17,851 nucleotides of DNA from Croceicoccus sp. (GTDB taxonomy: Bacteria > Pseudomonadota > Alphaproteobacteria > Sphingomonadales > Sphingomonadaceae). Made by a program: the position numbers and the translations under genes. Positions 1 to 9,535 of this stretch are shown here, in pieces (the first letter of the stretch is position 1; each line of letters opens with the position of its first letter). The notes under the pieces were generated by a model. The model did no database searches and was not told the DNA's origin. It was given only the letters and a program-made list of their open reading frames with translations. The stretch lies in NCBI GenBank assembly GCA_029936705.1, contig JAPYSD010000022.1, positions 1-17,851 of the forward strand. The letters run 5' to 3'.

Positions 1-1
1 G

Positions 2-493
2 GTGCTGATCGCGGCGGTGTTGCTGACGGCGGCGATCGGCGATTGCCTGACCACGCTGGAATATGGCTGGGGCGGGCTGGCCCATGCGCTGTCGCAGCTG
101 ATCGCGATCGCGCTCTACTGGCGCAACCATCGCCCCGGGGTGAAGCCAGCCGTCATGGCCGCGGGCCTTGCCGCGGTGGTGATCGCGCCGGTGCTGGCGT
201 GGTTCCTCATGGTCGGCGAAACGGGGCAGGGGGCGGTCGCGGCCTCTGCCGCGCTGCTGGCGGTGACGGCGGCGATGGCGTGGCTCAGCCGCTTTCCGCG
301 CCAGCGCGTGGGGCTGGGCGCATTGCTCTATTTGCTGTCCGAATTGCTGCTGATCGCGGTGCGGGCGCGGCTGGTCGACAGCGGCGGCGCCATCGGCCAG
401 TCGGCGCAGGAGCTGGTGTGGCCGCTCTATTACGGCGGGCAATTGCTGGTGGCGACCGGCGTGGTCACCACGCTGCGGCGCGAACGCCGCTAG
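2..493 (+). CDS. YhhN-family (lysoplasmalogenase-like) membrane protein, 5' partial
   Basis: The visible 163 residues are strongly hydrophobic with about five membrane segments. They match the C-terminal three quarters of the YhhN/TMEM86 family: a Gly-Asp in an early helix (GDCLTTLEYGWGG), a small-residue helix with Ser-Glu (LLYLLSELLL), and a late LYYGGQLLVATG segment where the family has YY-x-x-Q. Family members are usually a little over 200 residues, so some 50 N-terminal residues probably lie before the window and the GTG at base 2 is unlikely to be the true start. Characterised relatives hydrolyse the vinyl-ether bond of lysoplasmalogens; bacterial members mostly have no known substrate. 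The second family acidic position is Glu rather than the usual Asp, so activity is uncertain. The gene converges on gyrA, with a strong hairpin between the two. The assignment rests on motif resemblance only. Confidence 0.6.
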   Translation: MLIAAVLLTAAIGDCLTTLEYGWGGLAHALSQLIAIALYWRNHRPGVKPAVMAAGLAAVVIAPVLAWFLMVGETGQGAVAASAALLAVTAAMAWLSRFPRQRVGLGALLYLLSELLLIAVRARLVDSGGAIGQSAQELVWPLYYGGQLLVATGVVTTLRRERR

Positions 494-495
494 TT

Positions 496-522
496 GGCCG
501 GGCGGTTATTCGCCGCCCGGCC
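496..522. terminator. Hairpin between converging yhhN-like gene and gyrA
   Basis: A perfect 10-bp GC-rich stem (GGCCGGGCGG pairing with CCGCCCGGCC) closes a 7-nt loop. It starts 2 bases after the stop of the upstream gene, and gyrA ends about 30 bases further on. There is no clear T run on either side, so this is a strong structure but not a textbook intrinsic terminator. It could serve both strands. A smaller CCCC-GGTT-GGGG hairpin follows at 538-549, next to the gyrA stop. Confidence 0.5.
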
Positions 523-551
523 TGATCGTTGCCCTATCCCCGGTTGGGGCC

Positions 552-3320
<2,769 letters not shown>

Positions 3321-3368
3321 TGCGGGTTCTGCTCTGGTAACGTCATGCGACGGGCTTTCATGGCGGTC

Positions 3369-3398
3369 AGACTAGGCGAGGGCGCCGCCTAAGGCCAG
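3369..3398 (-). promoter_or_regulatory. Possible gyrA promoter
   Basis: Read on the minus strand there is a TAGTCT hexamer at 3369-3374, set in CTAGTCTGACCG. This resembles the CTAGCCTGACCG upstream of moxR. A weak -35-like CTGGCC lies 18 bases upstream. It would give a leader of roughly 40 nt before the GTG. The -35 match is poor and the call leans on similarity to the other two candidates in the window. Confidence 0.25.
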
Positions 3399-3578
3399 CG
3401 AAGCCGGCCTCCGGGCAGGGCGCGAGGGGCCGTTTTCCACAGACGATCCGGCCTGCGCCGCCGCCCGGCTGCCCCGGTTCCGGTCCCGGGCTGCCGGGCC
3501 GGCATGAAAGCGTTGCCATTCAAACCGCATTCAGTCGCGGATTGCTAATAGATAGGCCTGTCTTGGGAAATTTTAAGG

Positions 3579-3631
3579 CGCGAACCGGTTGTCAGGCGGG
3601 ATATTCCTCGCCATCTGGTTCGCGATTTTTT
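3579..3631 (+). terminator. Terminator-like hairpin in the presumed leader of the TPR gene
   Basis: A perfect 8-bp stem (CGCGAACC at 3579-3586 with GGTTCGCG at 3617-3624) encloses a second hairpin (GGCGGG at 3595-3600 with CTCGCC at 3607-3612, one G-U pair). It is followed by A and six T residues (3626-3631). The ordering is that of an intrinsic terminator on the plus strand, yet it ends 84 bases before the start codon of the TPR gene, with no gene in front of it. It may be an attenuator, the 3' end of a short RNA starting near 3555, or part of a stable 5' leader. Confidence 0.5.
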
Positions 3632-3702
3632 GTGAGAATAAGTTTGTTAGAGAGTTCGAAGCCTCGCGCATCCCTCGGCGCATGGTCTTCGCCTGAAAAG
3701 TC

Positions 3703-3709
3703 AAAGGAG
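3703..3709 (+). promoter_or_regulatory. Shine-Dalgarno site fixing the TPR gene start
   Basis: AAAGGAG lies 6 bases before the ATG at 3716. It is one of the strongest ribosome binding sites in the window and sets the start at the first residue of the signal peptide rather than at the upstream TTG. Confidence 0.8.
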
Positions 3710-3715
3710 TACTCG

Positions 3716-5089
3716 ATGAAGCGTTCCGTTTCGCACGTGGCCATGGCACTGGCCCTGACCCTGGGTGTCGCAGGCGTTGTCGGCGTGTCCGCACCCGCCG
3801 AAGCCGCCCAGAAGAAAAAGCAGGAAAAGCAGTCCAGCCTCGAAATTTCCGAGGGGTTCCAGCCCCACGCCGTCGCAATCCAGGAATCGGTGAACGGCAC
3901 GGCCGACAACCCCGAACTGAAGGCCGCGTCGGACCAGGCGATGGCCGCGCTCAACAACGTGTTGTCTGCGAACGACGATGCCGCCCGCGCGTCCGCGCAG
4001 TCGCAGCTCGACGCGGCGCGTGCGCGGGTCGACCAGCTGATGGGCGGCGTGACCGCCAAGCTGGACGCCGCCCGCCCGACGCTGACCACGCCGGACGACA
4101 AGCTGTTCTTCGGCCAGATGGAGCTGAACGTCGGCCAGAAGATGGCCAATTTCGCGATGCAGAACAAAGGCATCAACAACATGATCGACAGCGGCAAGCT
4201 GCCGGCCGAGGAGCTTCCGCGTTACAACTACTTCGCGGGTCAGACCGCGTATAACGCGCAGGACTATGCCGCGGCGCGCACCTCGCTGCAGAAGGCCGTC
4301 GACGGCGGCTATACCGAAGGCGATGCTGAGAAGCTGCTGGTCGACTCCTATTTCCGCGCCGACATGACCGCGGAAGGCCTGGCCAAGCTGAAGTCGATGA
4401 TCGACGCGCGCCAGGCAGCCGGTCAGCCGGTTCCCGAGGGCTGGGCGTTCGACGGCCTCGCCGCCGCGGTGAACCAGGGCCAGAACGAGCAGGCGTACGA
4501 CTGGGGCCTGCTGACCCTGCAGACCGACAGCCGCCAGCAGGCGCGCAACCAGGCCTACAAGATCGTCGAGGTCTATACGCCGAACTACACGGACGAGGAG
4601 CAGCTCGACCTGCTGCGTCTGATGGCGCGCGACAACGGCATCACCGAAGACCGGCAGGCGCTGGCCTATCTGGAACTGATGCAGCCGCTGCGTCGTCCGG
4701 GCGAGGCGAAGACCTTCACCGACACGGCGACCCAGCTGCCCGCGGGCAATTCGATGGTGACCGAGGCCAAGCGCGTCGGTTCCGACCGTTACGACCAGAC
4801 GCTGCGAGAGCTGAACACCGATGCCAAGAGCGCGTCGGGCAACGAGGCGCTCGCGGTGGCCGACACCTATCTGGGTTACGGCAAGGCCGCCGAGGCTGAA
4901 GCCATGTACCGCAAGGCGTTGGAAACCGGCGCGGCGGACAAGGCCAAGGCGCAGATGGGCCTGGGCATCGCGCTCAGCGACCAGGGCAAGATGGCCGAGG
5001 CCAAGCAGGCCTTCGGCGAGATCGCCGGCGGCAATCGCGCGTCGCTTGCCAAGGCATGGATCGCCTATACGGACATGAAGTCCAGCTGA
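3716..5089 (+). CDS. Exported tetratricopeptide-repeat protein
   Basis: A 457-residue protein with a classical Sec signal peptide: basic MKRS, a hydrophobic core at about residues 9-25, and cleavage likely after the Ala-Glu-Ala-Ala near residue 31. A Lys-rich stretch follows (QKKKQEKQ). The middle is Ala/Gln-rich and helical. TPR-like helix pairs are visible near residues 169-200 (YFAGQTAYNAQDYAAA) and 378-440 (TYLGYGKAAEAEAMYRKAL, then a second copy with GKMAEAKQAF). TPR proteins act as protein-binding scaffolds; the partner is unknown, and no enzyme motif is seen. The strong ribosome binding site and uniform codon choice suggest high expression. It is transcribed alone, divergent from gyrA, and ends in a strong terminator. 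Cellular location is inferred as periplasmic, with no lipobox or outer-membrane barrel visible. Confidence 0.85.
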   Translation: MKRSVSHVAMALALTLGVAGVVGVSAPAEAAQKKKQEKQSSLEISEGFQPHAVAIQESVNGTADNPELKAASDQAMAALNNVLSANDDAARASAQSQLDAARARVDQLMGGVTAKLDAARPTLTTPDDKLFFGQMELNVGQKMANFAMQNKGINNMIDSGKLPAEELPRYNYFAGQTAYNAQDYAAARTSLQKAVDGGYTEGDAEKLLVDSYFRADMTAEGLAKLKSMIDARQAAGQPVPEGWAFDGLAAAVNQGQNEQAYDWGLLTLQTDSRQQARNQAYKIVEVYTPNYTDEEQLDLLRLMARDNGITEDRQALAYLELMQPLRRPGEAKTFTDTATQLPAGNSMVTEAKRVGSDRYDQTLRELNTDAKSASGNEALAVADTYLGYGKAAEAEAMYRKALETGAADKAKAQMGLGIALSDQGKMAEAKQAFGEIAGGNRASLAKAWIAYTDMKSS

Positions 5090-5112
5090 TCGGCGGCATC
5101 ACGCTCAAACGG

Positions 5113-5142
5113 AAAGGGCGGCTCTTTGCAGAGCCGCCCTTT
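5113..5142. terminator. Intrinsic terminator between TPR gene and NYN gene
   Basis: A perfect 12-bp stem (AAAGGGCGGCTC with GAGCCGCCCTTT) with a 6-nt loop starts 23 bases after the TPR stop. The stem ends in TTT on both strands, so it can stop transcription from either side. The minus-strand NYN gene ends about 45 bases beyond it. Confidence 0.85.
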
Positions 5143-5185
5143 CTCGTTGGTTGTTACTGCATCCTGTAAACAGGGCAGTCCGCAA

Positions 5186-5917
5186 TCAGCGCAGGCGCTT
5201 CACCACCAGGTGGCCGTCCCTCTCCGTCACGTCGAAATGTTCCAGCGAGCGGAGCAGGTCGCTGAGACGCTTGTAGCCATAATTGCGCACGTCGAAGCTG
5301 GACCGGTTGCCGGCGATCTGCCCGACCTCGCTCAGCCGGGCATAGCCGTCGGCATCGCGCTTGGCGTTGCGCCACGACTTGCCCAGCAGGTCGATCATCT
5401 CGTCATCGATCCTCGGCTTGTTCTCGGGCTTGGACGATGACGACTGGGCCGCGCTTTCGTCGATATCCTCGTCGCCCTTGATCAGCGCATCGATGTCGAT
5501 GAAACGCGTGCAGGCGTTCTGGAACGCATCGGGCGCCTTGGCGCTGCCAAAGCCATAGACGGTCAGGCCGTCCTGCCGCAGCCGGGTGACGAGCGGCGTG
5601 AAATCGCTGTCGCTGCTCATGATGCCGAACCCGTCGACCTTGCCCTGGTACAGCAGGTCGATCGCGTCGATCGTCATGGCCATGTCGGTCGCGTTCTTGC
5701 CCTTGGTCAGGTCGAACTGCTGCTGCGGGCGGATGCCATAGCGGTTGGTCAACCCCGCCCACTTGGTCAGCGCGGGCTTGGCCCAGTTGCCATAGGCGCG
5801 GCGGATATTGACCTGCCCCAGCTTGGCAAGGGCGGTCAGCACCGGATCGATGCCGCGCGGGGTGGTGTTGTCCGCGTCGATCAGCAGGGCGATGTTCTTG
5901 AGCGATTCTTCTGTCAT
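5186..5917 (-). CDS. NYN-domain protein with C-terminal OST-HTH/LOTUS domain
   Basis: A 243-residue soluble protein. Residues 8-145 form a NYN (PIN-like) domain with the acidic metal-site pattern: LLIDADN at 11-17, KNATDMAM with Asp78, and SSDSDF with Asp103 and Asp105. After an acidic Ser-rich linker (about 148-168), residues 170-243 match the OST-HTH/LOTUS RNA-binding fold (MIDLLGKSW...YGYKRLSDLLRSL...FDV...HLVVKRLR). The family is predicted to bind or cut RNA; the actual target is unknown. The ATG at 5917 is preferred over an upstream TTG at 5947, because the domain begins immediately and the extra ten residues look like translated leader. No good Shine-Dalgarno sequence is visible. It sits 73 bases downstream of the PilZ gene on the same strand and may be co-transcribed with it. 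Confidence 0.85.
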   Translation of the reverse strand: MTEESLKNIALLIDADNTTPRGIDPVLTALAKLGQVNIRRAYGNWAKPALTKWAGLTNRYGIRPQQQFDLTKGKNATDMAMTIDAIDLLYQGKVDGFGIMSSDSDFTPLVTRLRQDGLTVYGFGSAKAPDAFQNACTRFIDIDALIKGDEDIDESAAQSSSSKPENKPRIDDEMIDLLGKSWRNAKRDADGYARLSEVGQIAGNRSSFDVRNYGYKRLSDLLRSLEHFDVTERDGHLVVKRLR

Positions 5918-5990
5918 GCGCGGCGATGTGCAACCGCGAGCGGCCAATTACAAGCTGGAGCCGATGACAGGCTGGAGAAAGCCCGGCGGA

Positions 5991-6332
5991 TCAGCCGCGT
6001 CGGCGGCGACCGCGGGTGCGGGGCTGCATTTCGTCGACCAGCTGGCGGAACAGGTCGGGCCGCACGATCCGCTCGAACTGGAAACCGGCGCGGTCGTCGG
6101 CGACCCATATCACATGCGCCTCGATCCGGCCGATGACGGGCAGGCGGATCAGCACGCGTTCACCCCGGCCAAGCGGGCTTTCGCCCTGGATCATGAAGCC
6201 GTTGGCGGAAAGATTGACGATCTGCAGGTGGACGTCACCCAGGCGGCGATGCTCGGCAAGCACGGGATAATCGACCGGATGACGCGCCGCGCGGCGCAGG
6301 TCCGTTACCGAAAGTTGGGCACCGCCAAGCAC
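5991..6332 (-). CDS. PilZ-domain protein, probable c-di-GMP receptor
   Basis: A 113-residue stand-alone PilZ domain. Both c-di-GMP contact motifs are present: RxxxR at residues 13-17 (RRAAR) and the NxSxxG form of the second motif at 40-45 (NLSANG). Beta-strands then follow through VLIRLPVIGRIEAHVIW. The last residues are Arg-rich (RTRGRRRRG). PilZ proteins couple the second messenger to motility, exopolysaccharide or transcription outputs, but nothing next to this gene names the output. The start is GTG, strongly supported by an AGGAGGA site 8 bases upstream. An AT-rich stretch at about 6380-6396, between this gene and tyrS, may hold its own promoter. Confidence 0.88.
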   Translation of the reverse strand: MLGGAQLSVTDLRRAARHPVDYPVLAEHRRLGDVHLQIVNLSANGFMIQGESPLGRGERVLIRLPVIGRIEAHVIWVADDRAGFQFERIVRPDLFRQLVDEMQPRTRGRRRRG

Positions 6333-6340
6333 GTTTCGTC

Positions 6341-6347
6341 TCCTCCT
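6341..6347 (-). promoter_or_regulatory. Shine-Dalgarno site fixing the PilZ GTG start
   Basis: On the minus strand AGGAGGA lies 8 bases ahead of the GTG at 6332. It is a near-perfect anti-16S match and settles the non-ATG start. Confidence 0.8.
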
Positions 6348-6429
6348 GATGCAGAAGACTCTGGCTAAGCGGAAATGGCGAATAATTCGTTAAAAATGTT
6401 GGCTTTCCCGGGAGCGGCCCCGGCACGGT

Positions 6430-7662
6430 TCAGCCCTGCAGCGTCAAGAGCCCGTGCCGCTTCTTGCCCAGCGACAGCTTCACCGGCTGGTCGGCGCGGG
6501 GCGTCACGATCATCTGCGGATCGCCGACCGCCGCATCGTCCAGCTTCACCGCGCCTTCGGCCACCTTGCGCTTCGCCTCGCCGTTCGACTTGGTAAAGCC
6601 GATCGCGGTCAGCGCAGCGACGATGGGCATGCCCTCGGCCGGCAGCGCCAGTTCGGGCAGGTCCTCGCCCACGCCGCCGCGGGCGAACACGTCCTCGGCG
6701 GTCTTGCGGGCGGACAGCGCGGCATCCTCGCCCCGGCACAGCGCGGTGACTTCGTCGGCCAGGCGGATCTTCGCCTCGTTGATGGCGCTGCCTTCCAGCG
6801 CTTCCAGCTGAGCGATCTCGTCCATCGGGACATCGGTGAACAGGCGCAGGAAGCGGCCCACGTCGCGGTCGTCGCAATTGCGCCAGTACTGCCAGAAATC
6901 ATAGGCGGGCAGCATGTCGTCATTCAGCCACACGGCCCCTGCGGCGGTCTTGCCCATCTTCTTGCCGTCCGCCGTCGTCAGCAGCGGCGTGGTCACGCCG
7001 AACAGCTCGGTCCCGTCGACGCGGCGGCCCAGCTCGATCCCGTTGACGATATTGCCCCACTGGTCGCTGCCGCCCATCTGCAGGCGGCAGGCATGACGGC
7101 GCGACAATTCGCGAAAGTCGTATGCCTGCAGGATCATGTAGTTAAATTCGAGAAAGGTCAGCGGCTGCTCGCGGTCCAGCCGCAGCTTGACCGAATCGAA
7201 GGTCAGCATCCGGTTGATCGTGAAATGCGGGCCGACGTCGCGCAGCAGGTCGATATAGGACAACGCCGACAGCCATTCGTCATTGTTGACCATGATCGCC
7301 GCGTTCGGCCCGCTGAAATCCAGCAGCCGCTCGAACGTGGGGCGGATCGCGGCGATGTTCTCCTCGATTCGCTCGGTCGTCAGCATCTTGCGGCTTTCGT
7401 CCTTGCCAGACGGATCGCCGATCTTGGTCGTGCCGCCGCCCATCACCACGATGGGCTTGTGCCCCGCCTGCTGCAGGCGGCGCAGCAGGAAGATCTGCAC
7501 CAGATGGCCGACATGCAGCGACGATGCGGTCGCGTCGAAACCCACATAGCCGGGCACGACCTGCTTCTGCGCCAATGCGTCCAGCGCGGCGGCGTCGGTC
7601 ATCTGGTGGACATAGCCCCGCTCGTCGAGCAGGCGCAGCAGATCGGAGTTGTACTGGCTCAT
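6430..7662 (-). CDS. tyrS: Tyrosine--tRNA ligase
   Basis: A 410-residue class I synthetase that activates tyrosine with ATP and charges tRNA-Tyr in the cytoplasm. The HIGH signature reads HVGH at residues 50-53, and the KMSKS loop reads KMGKT at 235-239. Between them are the tyrosine-pocket segments YMILQAYDF and QMGGSDQWGN. A C-terminal S4 RNA-binding domain occupies about 340-405 (GFTKSNGEAKRKVAEGAV ... VKLSLGKKRHG). The length is normal for bacterial TyrRS. The ATG has no clear Shine-Dalgarno sequence. A weak TTGCCC-16-TAACCG arrangement just upstream (minus strand, 7673-7700) would give a very short leader. It is divergent from the DOMON-like gene across 106 bases. Confidence 0.97.
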   Translation of the reverse strand: MSQYNSDLLRLLDERGYVHQMTDAAALDALAQKQVVPGYVGFDATASSLHVGHLVQIFLLRRLQQAGHKPIVVMGGGTTKIGDPSGKDESRKMLTTERIEENIAAIRPTFERLLDFSGPNAAIMVNNDEWLSALSYIDLLRDVGPHFTINRMLTFDSVKLRLDREQPLTFLEFNYMILQAYDFRELSRRHACRLQMGGSDQWGNIVNGIELGRRVDGTELFGVTTPLLTTADGKKMGKTAAGAVWLNDDMLPAYDFWQYWRNCDDRDVGRFLRLFTDVPMDEIAQLEALEGSAINEAKIRLADEVTALCRGEDAALSARKTAEDVFARGGVGEDLPELALPAEGMPIVAALTAIGFTKSNGEAKRKVAEGAVKLDDAAVGDPQMIVTPRADQPVKLSLGKKRHGLLTLQG

Positions 7663-7768
7663 GGTAGCGCGGCGGTTAGCACGCGGATCGGCGGGGGCAA
7701 AGACGCAGTTTCACACAGGCTGCCTCACGGCGATTGCGCAGCCGCGAAGGCTTGGGCAGGAAGGGCGC

Positions 7769-8308
7769 ATGTCGCGCCTGATCTGCCATCCCGAAACGCC
7801 GCCGCTCGCGATCGAGCGGGTGGAAGCACAACTGATCCGCCTGCCCGGAACCGGCGCGGCCGCGGGGGGCAGCCTGCTGGCGCGTTACCGGATCACCGGC
7901 ATCGGCCGGTTGGTGCTGCCCGAATTCACCGGACGGGGCCGGGGCGAGGACCTGTGGAAGCACAGCTGCGCCGAGCTTTTCCTCGCGCCCGAGACGCCCG
8001 GCTACCGCGAGTATAATTTCGCGCCGACCGGCCGCTGGGCCGCCTGCGATTTTCGCGACTACCGCCAGCCCGCGGGCCCATACGAGCCGCTGGAACTGCC
8101 CGAGATCTCGGTGCGGACCGGCGATACCATGGTGGTGCTGGATGCCCGGCTGAACCCGCGCGAGATCACCGGCTTTACCCGCGCCAACCTGTCGATGGTG
8201 CTGGAGGAGGAGGGCGGGCACCTGTCGTACTGGGCGCTCGTCCATCCGGCGGCGCGGCCCGACTTTCACCATCCCGATTCCTTCCTGCACGAGATCGAGC
8301 CAGCCTGA
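7769..8308 (+). CDS. DOMON-like domain protein
   Basis: A 179-residue protein with no signal peptide or membrane segment. It resembles the uncharacterised bacterial DOMON-like group through its beta-sandwich pattern: LWKHSCAELFLAPE, then YREYNFAPTGRWAACDFRDYR, and a late FTRANLSMVLEE...YWALVHPA...PDFHHPDSF. DOMON folds bind haem or sugars in other proteins; no ligand can be assigned here. The ATG at 7769 is chosen because AGGAAGG lies just upstream. The longer in-frame ORF from 7649 would overlap the divergent tyrS start. Its TGA overlaps the ATG of the next gene by one base (TGATG), so the two proteins are probably made together. That coupling suggests a role linked to peptidoglycan sugar handling, which is an inference only. 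Confidence 0.75.
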   Translation: MSRLICHPETPPLAIERVEAQLIRLPGTGAAAGGSLLARYRITGIGRLVLPEFTGRGRGEDLWKHSCAELFLAPETPGYREYNFAPTGRWAACDFRDYRQPAGPYEPLELPEISVRTGDTMVVLDARLNPREITGFTRANLSMVLEEEGGHLSYWALVHPAARPDFHHPDSFLHEIEPA

Positions 8309-9525
8309 TGTCCTATCCGCAAGTGAAGTTCGGCATCGACCGCCTGCTGGCAGACCCGGCCCTGCGCGCGCCGCTGAAAGGCAAGCGGGTCGCGCTGGTC
8401 GCGCATCCGGCGTCGGTGACCGCCGACCTCACCCATTCGCTCGACGCGCTGATGGGGTGCCCGGATATTGATATTACCGCCGCCTTCGGCCCGCAGCACG
8501 GGTTGAAGGGCGACAAGCAGGACAACATGGTCGAAACGGCGGACGAGACCGATCCCGCCTACGGCATCCCGGTGTTCAGCCTGTACGGCCAGGTGCGCCG
8601 CCCCGGTCCCGCGATGATGGACACGGCGGATGTCTTCCTGTTCGACCTGCAGGACCTGGGCTGCCGCATCTACACCTTCGTCACCACGCTGCTCTACATG
8701 CTGGAAGCCGCGGCAGAGGCGGGCAAGGAGGTCTGGGTGCTGGACCGTCCCAACCCCGCTGGCCGCCCGGTCGAAGGCACGCTGCTGCTGCCGGGGCAGG
8801 AAAGCTTCGTCGGCGCCGGTCCGATGGTGATGCGCCACGGCCTGACGCTGGGCGAGATGGGGCACTGGTTCATCCGCCATTTCGGCCTGGACGTCGGTTA
8901 CCGCGTGATCGAGATGGAAGGCTGGCAGCCCGATGCCGCCCCCGGCCACGGCTGGCCGATGGACCGGATCTGGATCAACCCAAGCCCCAATGCGGCGAAC
9001 CTCAACATGGCGCGCGCCTATGCAGGCACCGTGATGATCGAAGGCGCGACCGTATCGGAAGGCCGCGGCACGACCCGCCCGCTGGAAGTGCTGTTCGGCG
9101 CGCCCGACCTGGATGCCAAGGCGATCCTGGCCGAAATGCAGGGCTTCGCGCCCGACTGGCTGGCGGGCTGCGCGCTGCGCGAATGCTGGTTCGAACCGAC
9201 CTTCCACAAGCATGCGGGCACGCTCTGCTCAGGGCTTATGGTCCATGCCGAGGGTGCGTTCTACGATCACCACGCCTTTCGCCCGTGGCGGCTGCAGGCG
9301 CTGGCGTTCAAGGCGATCCGGCGCCTCCATCCCGGCTATGAGTTGTGGCGGGACTTTCCGTACGAATACGAGTTCGACCGGCTGGCCATCGACGTGATCA
9401 ACGGCGGCCCGGCACTGCGCGAATGGGTCGACGACCCGGCATCGACGCCTGCCGACCTCGACGCGATCGCGGGCAGGGACGAGGCAAGCTGGCGCGAAGA
9501 GATCGCGCCGTTCCTGCTTTACTAA
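8308..9525 (+). CDS. DUF1343 / NamZ-like exo-beta-N-acetylmuramidase (GH171)
   Basis: A 405-residue protein matching the DUF1343 family across its full length. It has FGPQHGLKG at 60-68, FDLQDLGCRIYT at 112-123, DRPNPAGRPVEGT at 146-158, MRHGLTLGE at 175-183, and EGATVSEGRGTTRPLE at 245-260. The characterised member, Bacillus subtilis NamZ (YbbC), removes non-reducing terminal N-acetylmuramic acid from peptidoglycan fragments. No signal peptide is visible, so this protein would act in the cytoplasm on imported muropeptide fragments rather than on the wall. This differs from exported relatives. It is translationally coupled to the DOMON-like gene. It converges on the DUF2314/DUF2185 gene with only 10 bases between stop codons. 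Family assignment is strong; the exact substrate is inferred. Confidence 0.88.
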   Translation: MSYPQVKFGIDRLLADPALRAPLKGKRVALVAHPASVTADLTHSLDALMGCPDIDITAAFGPQHGLKGDKQDNMVETADETDPAYGIPVFSLYGQVRRPGPAMMDTADVFLFDLQDLGCRIYTFVTTLLYMLEAAAEAGKEVWVLDRPNPAGRPVEGTLLLPGQESFVGAGPMVMRHGLTLGEMGHWFIRHFGLDVGYRVIEMEGWQPDAAPGHGWPMDRIWINPSPNAANLNMARAYAGTVMIEGATVSEGRGTTRPLEVLFGAPDLDAKAILAEMQGFAPDWLAGCALRECWFEPTFHKHAGTLCSGLMVHAEGAFYDHHAFRPWRLQALAFKAIRRLHPGYELWRDFPYEYEFDRLAIDVINGGPALREWVDDPASTPADLDAIAGRDEASWREEIAPFLLY

Positions 9526-9535
9526 AGCTTCCGGC

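Larger units (their letters stand above)
3321..3715. other. Divergent gyrA / TPR-protein intergenic region (395 bases)
   Basis: No ORF here looks like a protein. The gyrA-proximal two thirds is very GC-rich and holds small CCGG-type inverted repeats around 3479-3501. From about 3505 it becomes AT-richer, with GCTAATAG at 3544-3551 as a possible -10 element for rightward transcription, then the hairpin and T run at 3579-3631, then the ribosome binding site of the TPR gene. An in-frame extension of the TPR reading frame back to a TTG at 3542 exists. It would put nearly 60 non-secretory residues ahead of an obvious signal peptide, so this DNA is taken as untranslated leader. Confidence 0.7.

Noticed and set aside
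3542..3715. N-terminal extension of the TPR protein from a TTG
   Set aside because: The strong AAAGGAG site and the signal peptide both start the protein at 3716. The extension would read through the hairpin and T run and bury the signal peptide.
6408..6423. Hairpin CCGGG-AGCGGC-CCCGG as a tyrS terminator
   Set aside because: The stem has only 5 bp, and the nearest T run on the minus strand is about 11 bases beyond it, so it does not meet the pattern of an intrinsic terminator.
6454..8016. 520-codon plus-strand frame across tyrS and into the DOMON-like gene
   Set aside because: It is antisense to tyrS and out of frame with the DOMON-like gene; no coherent protein pattern.
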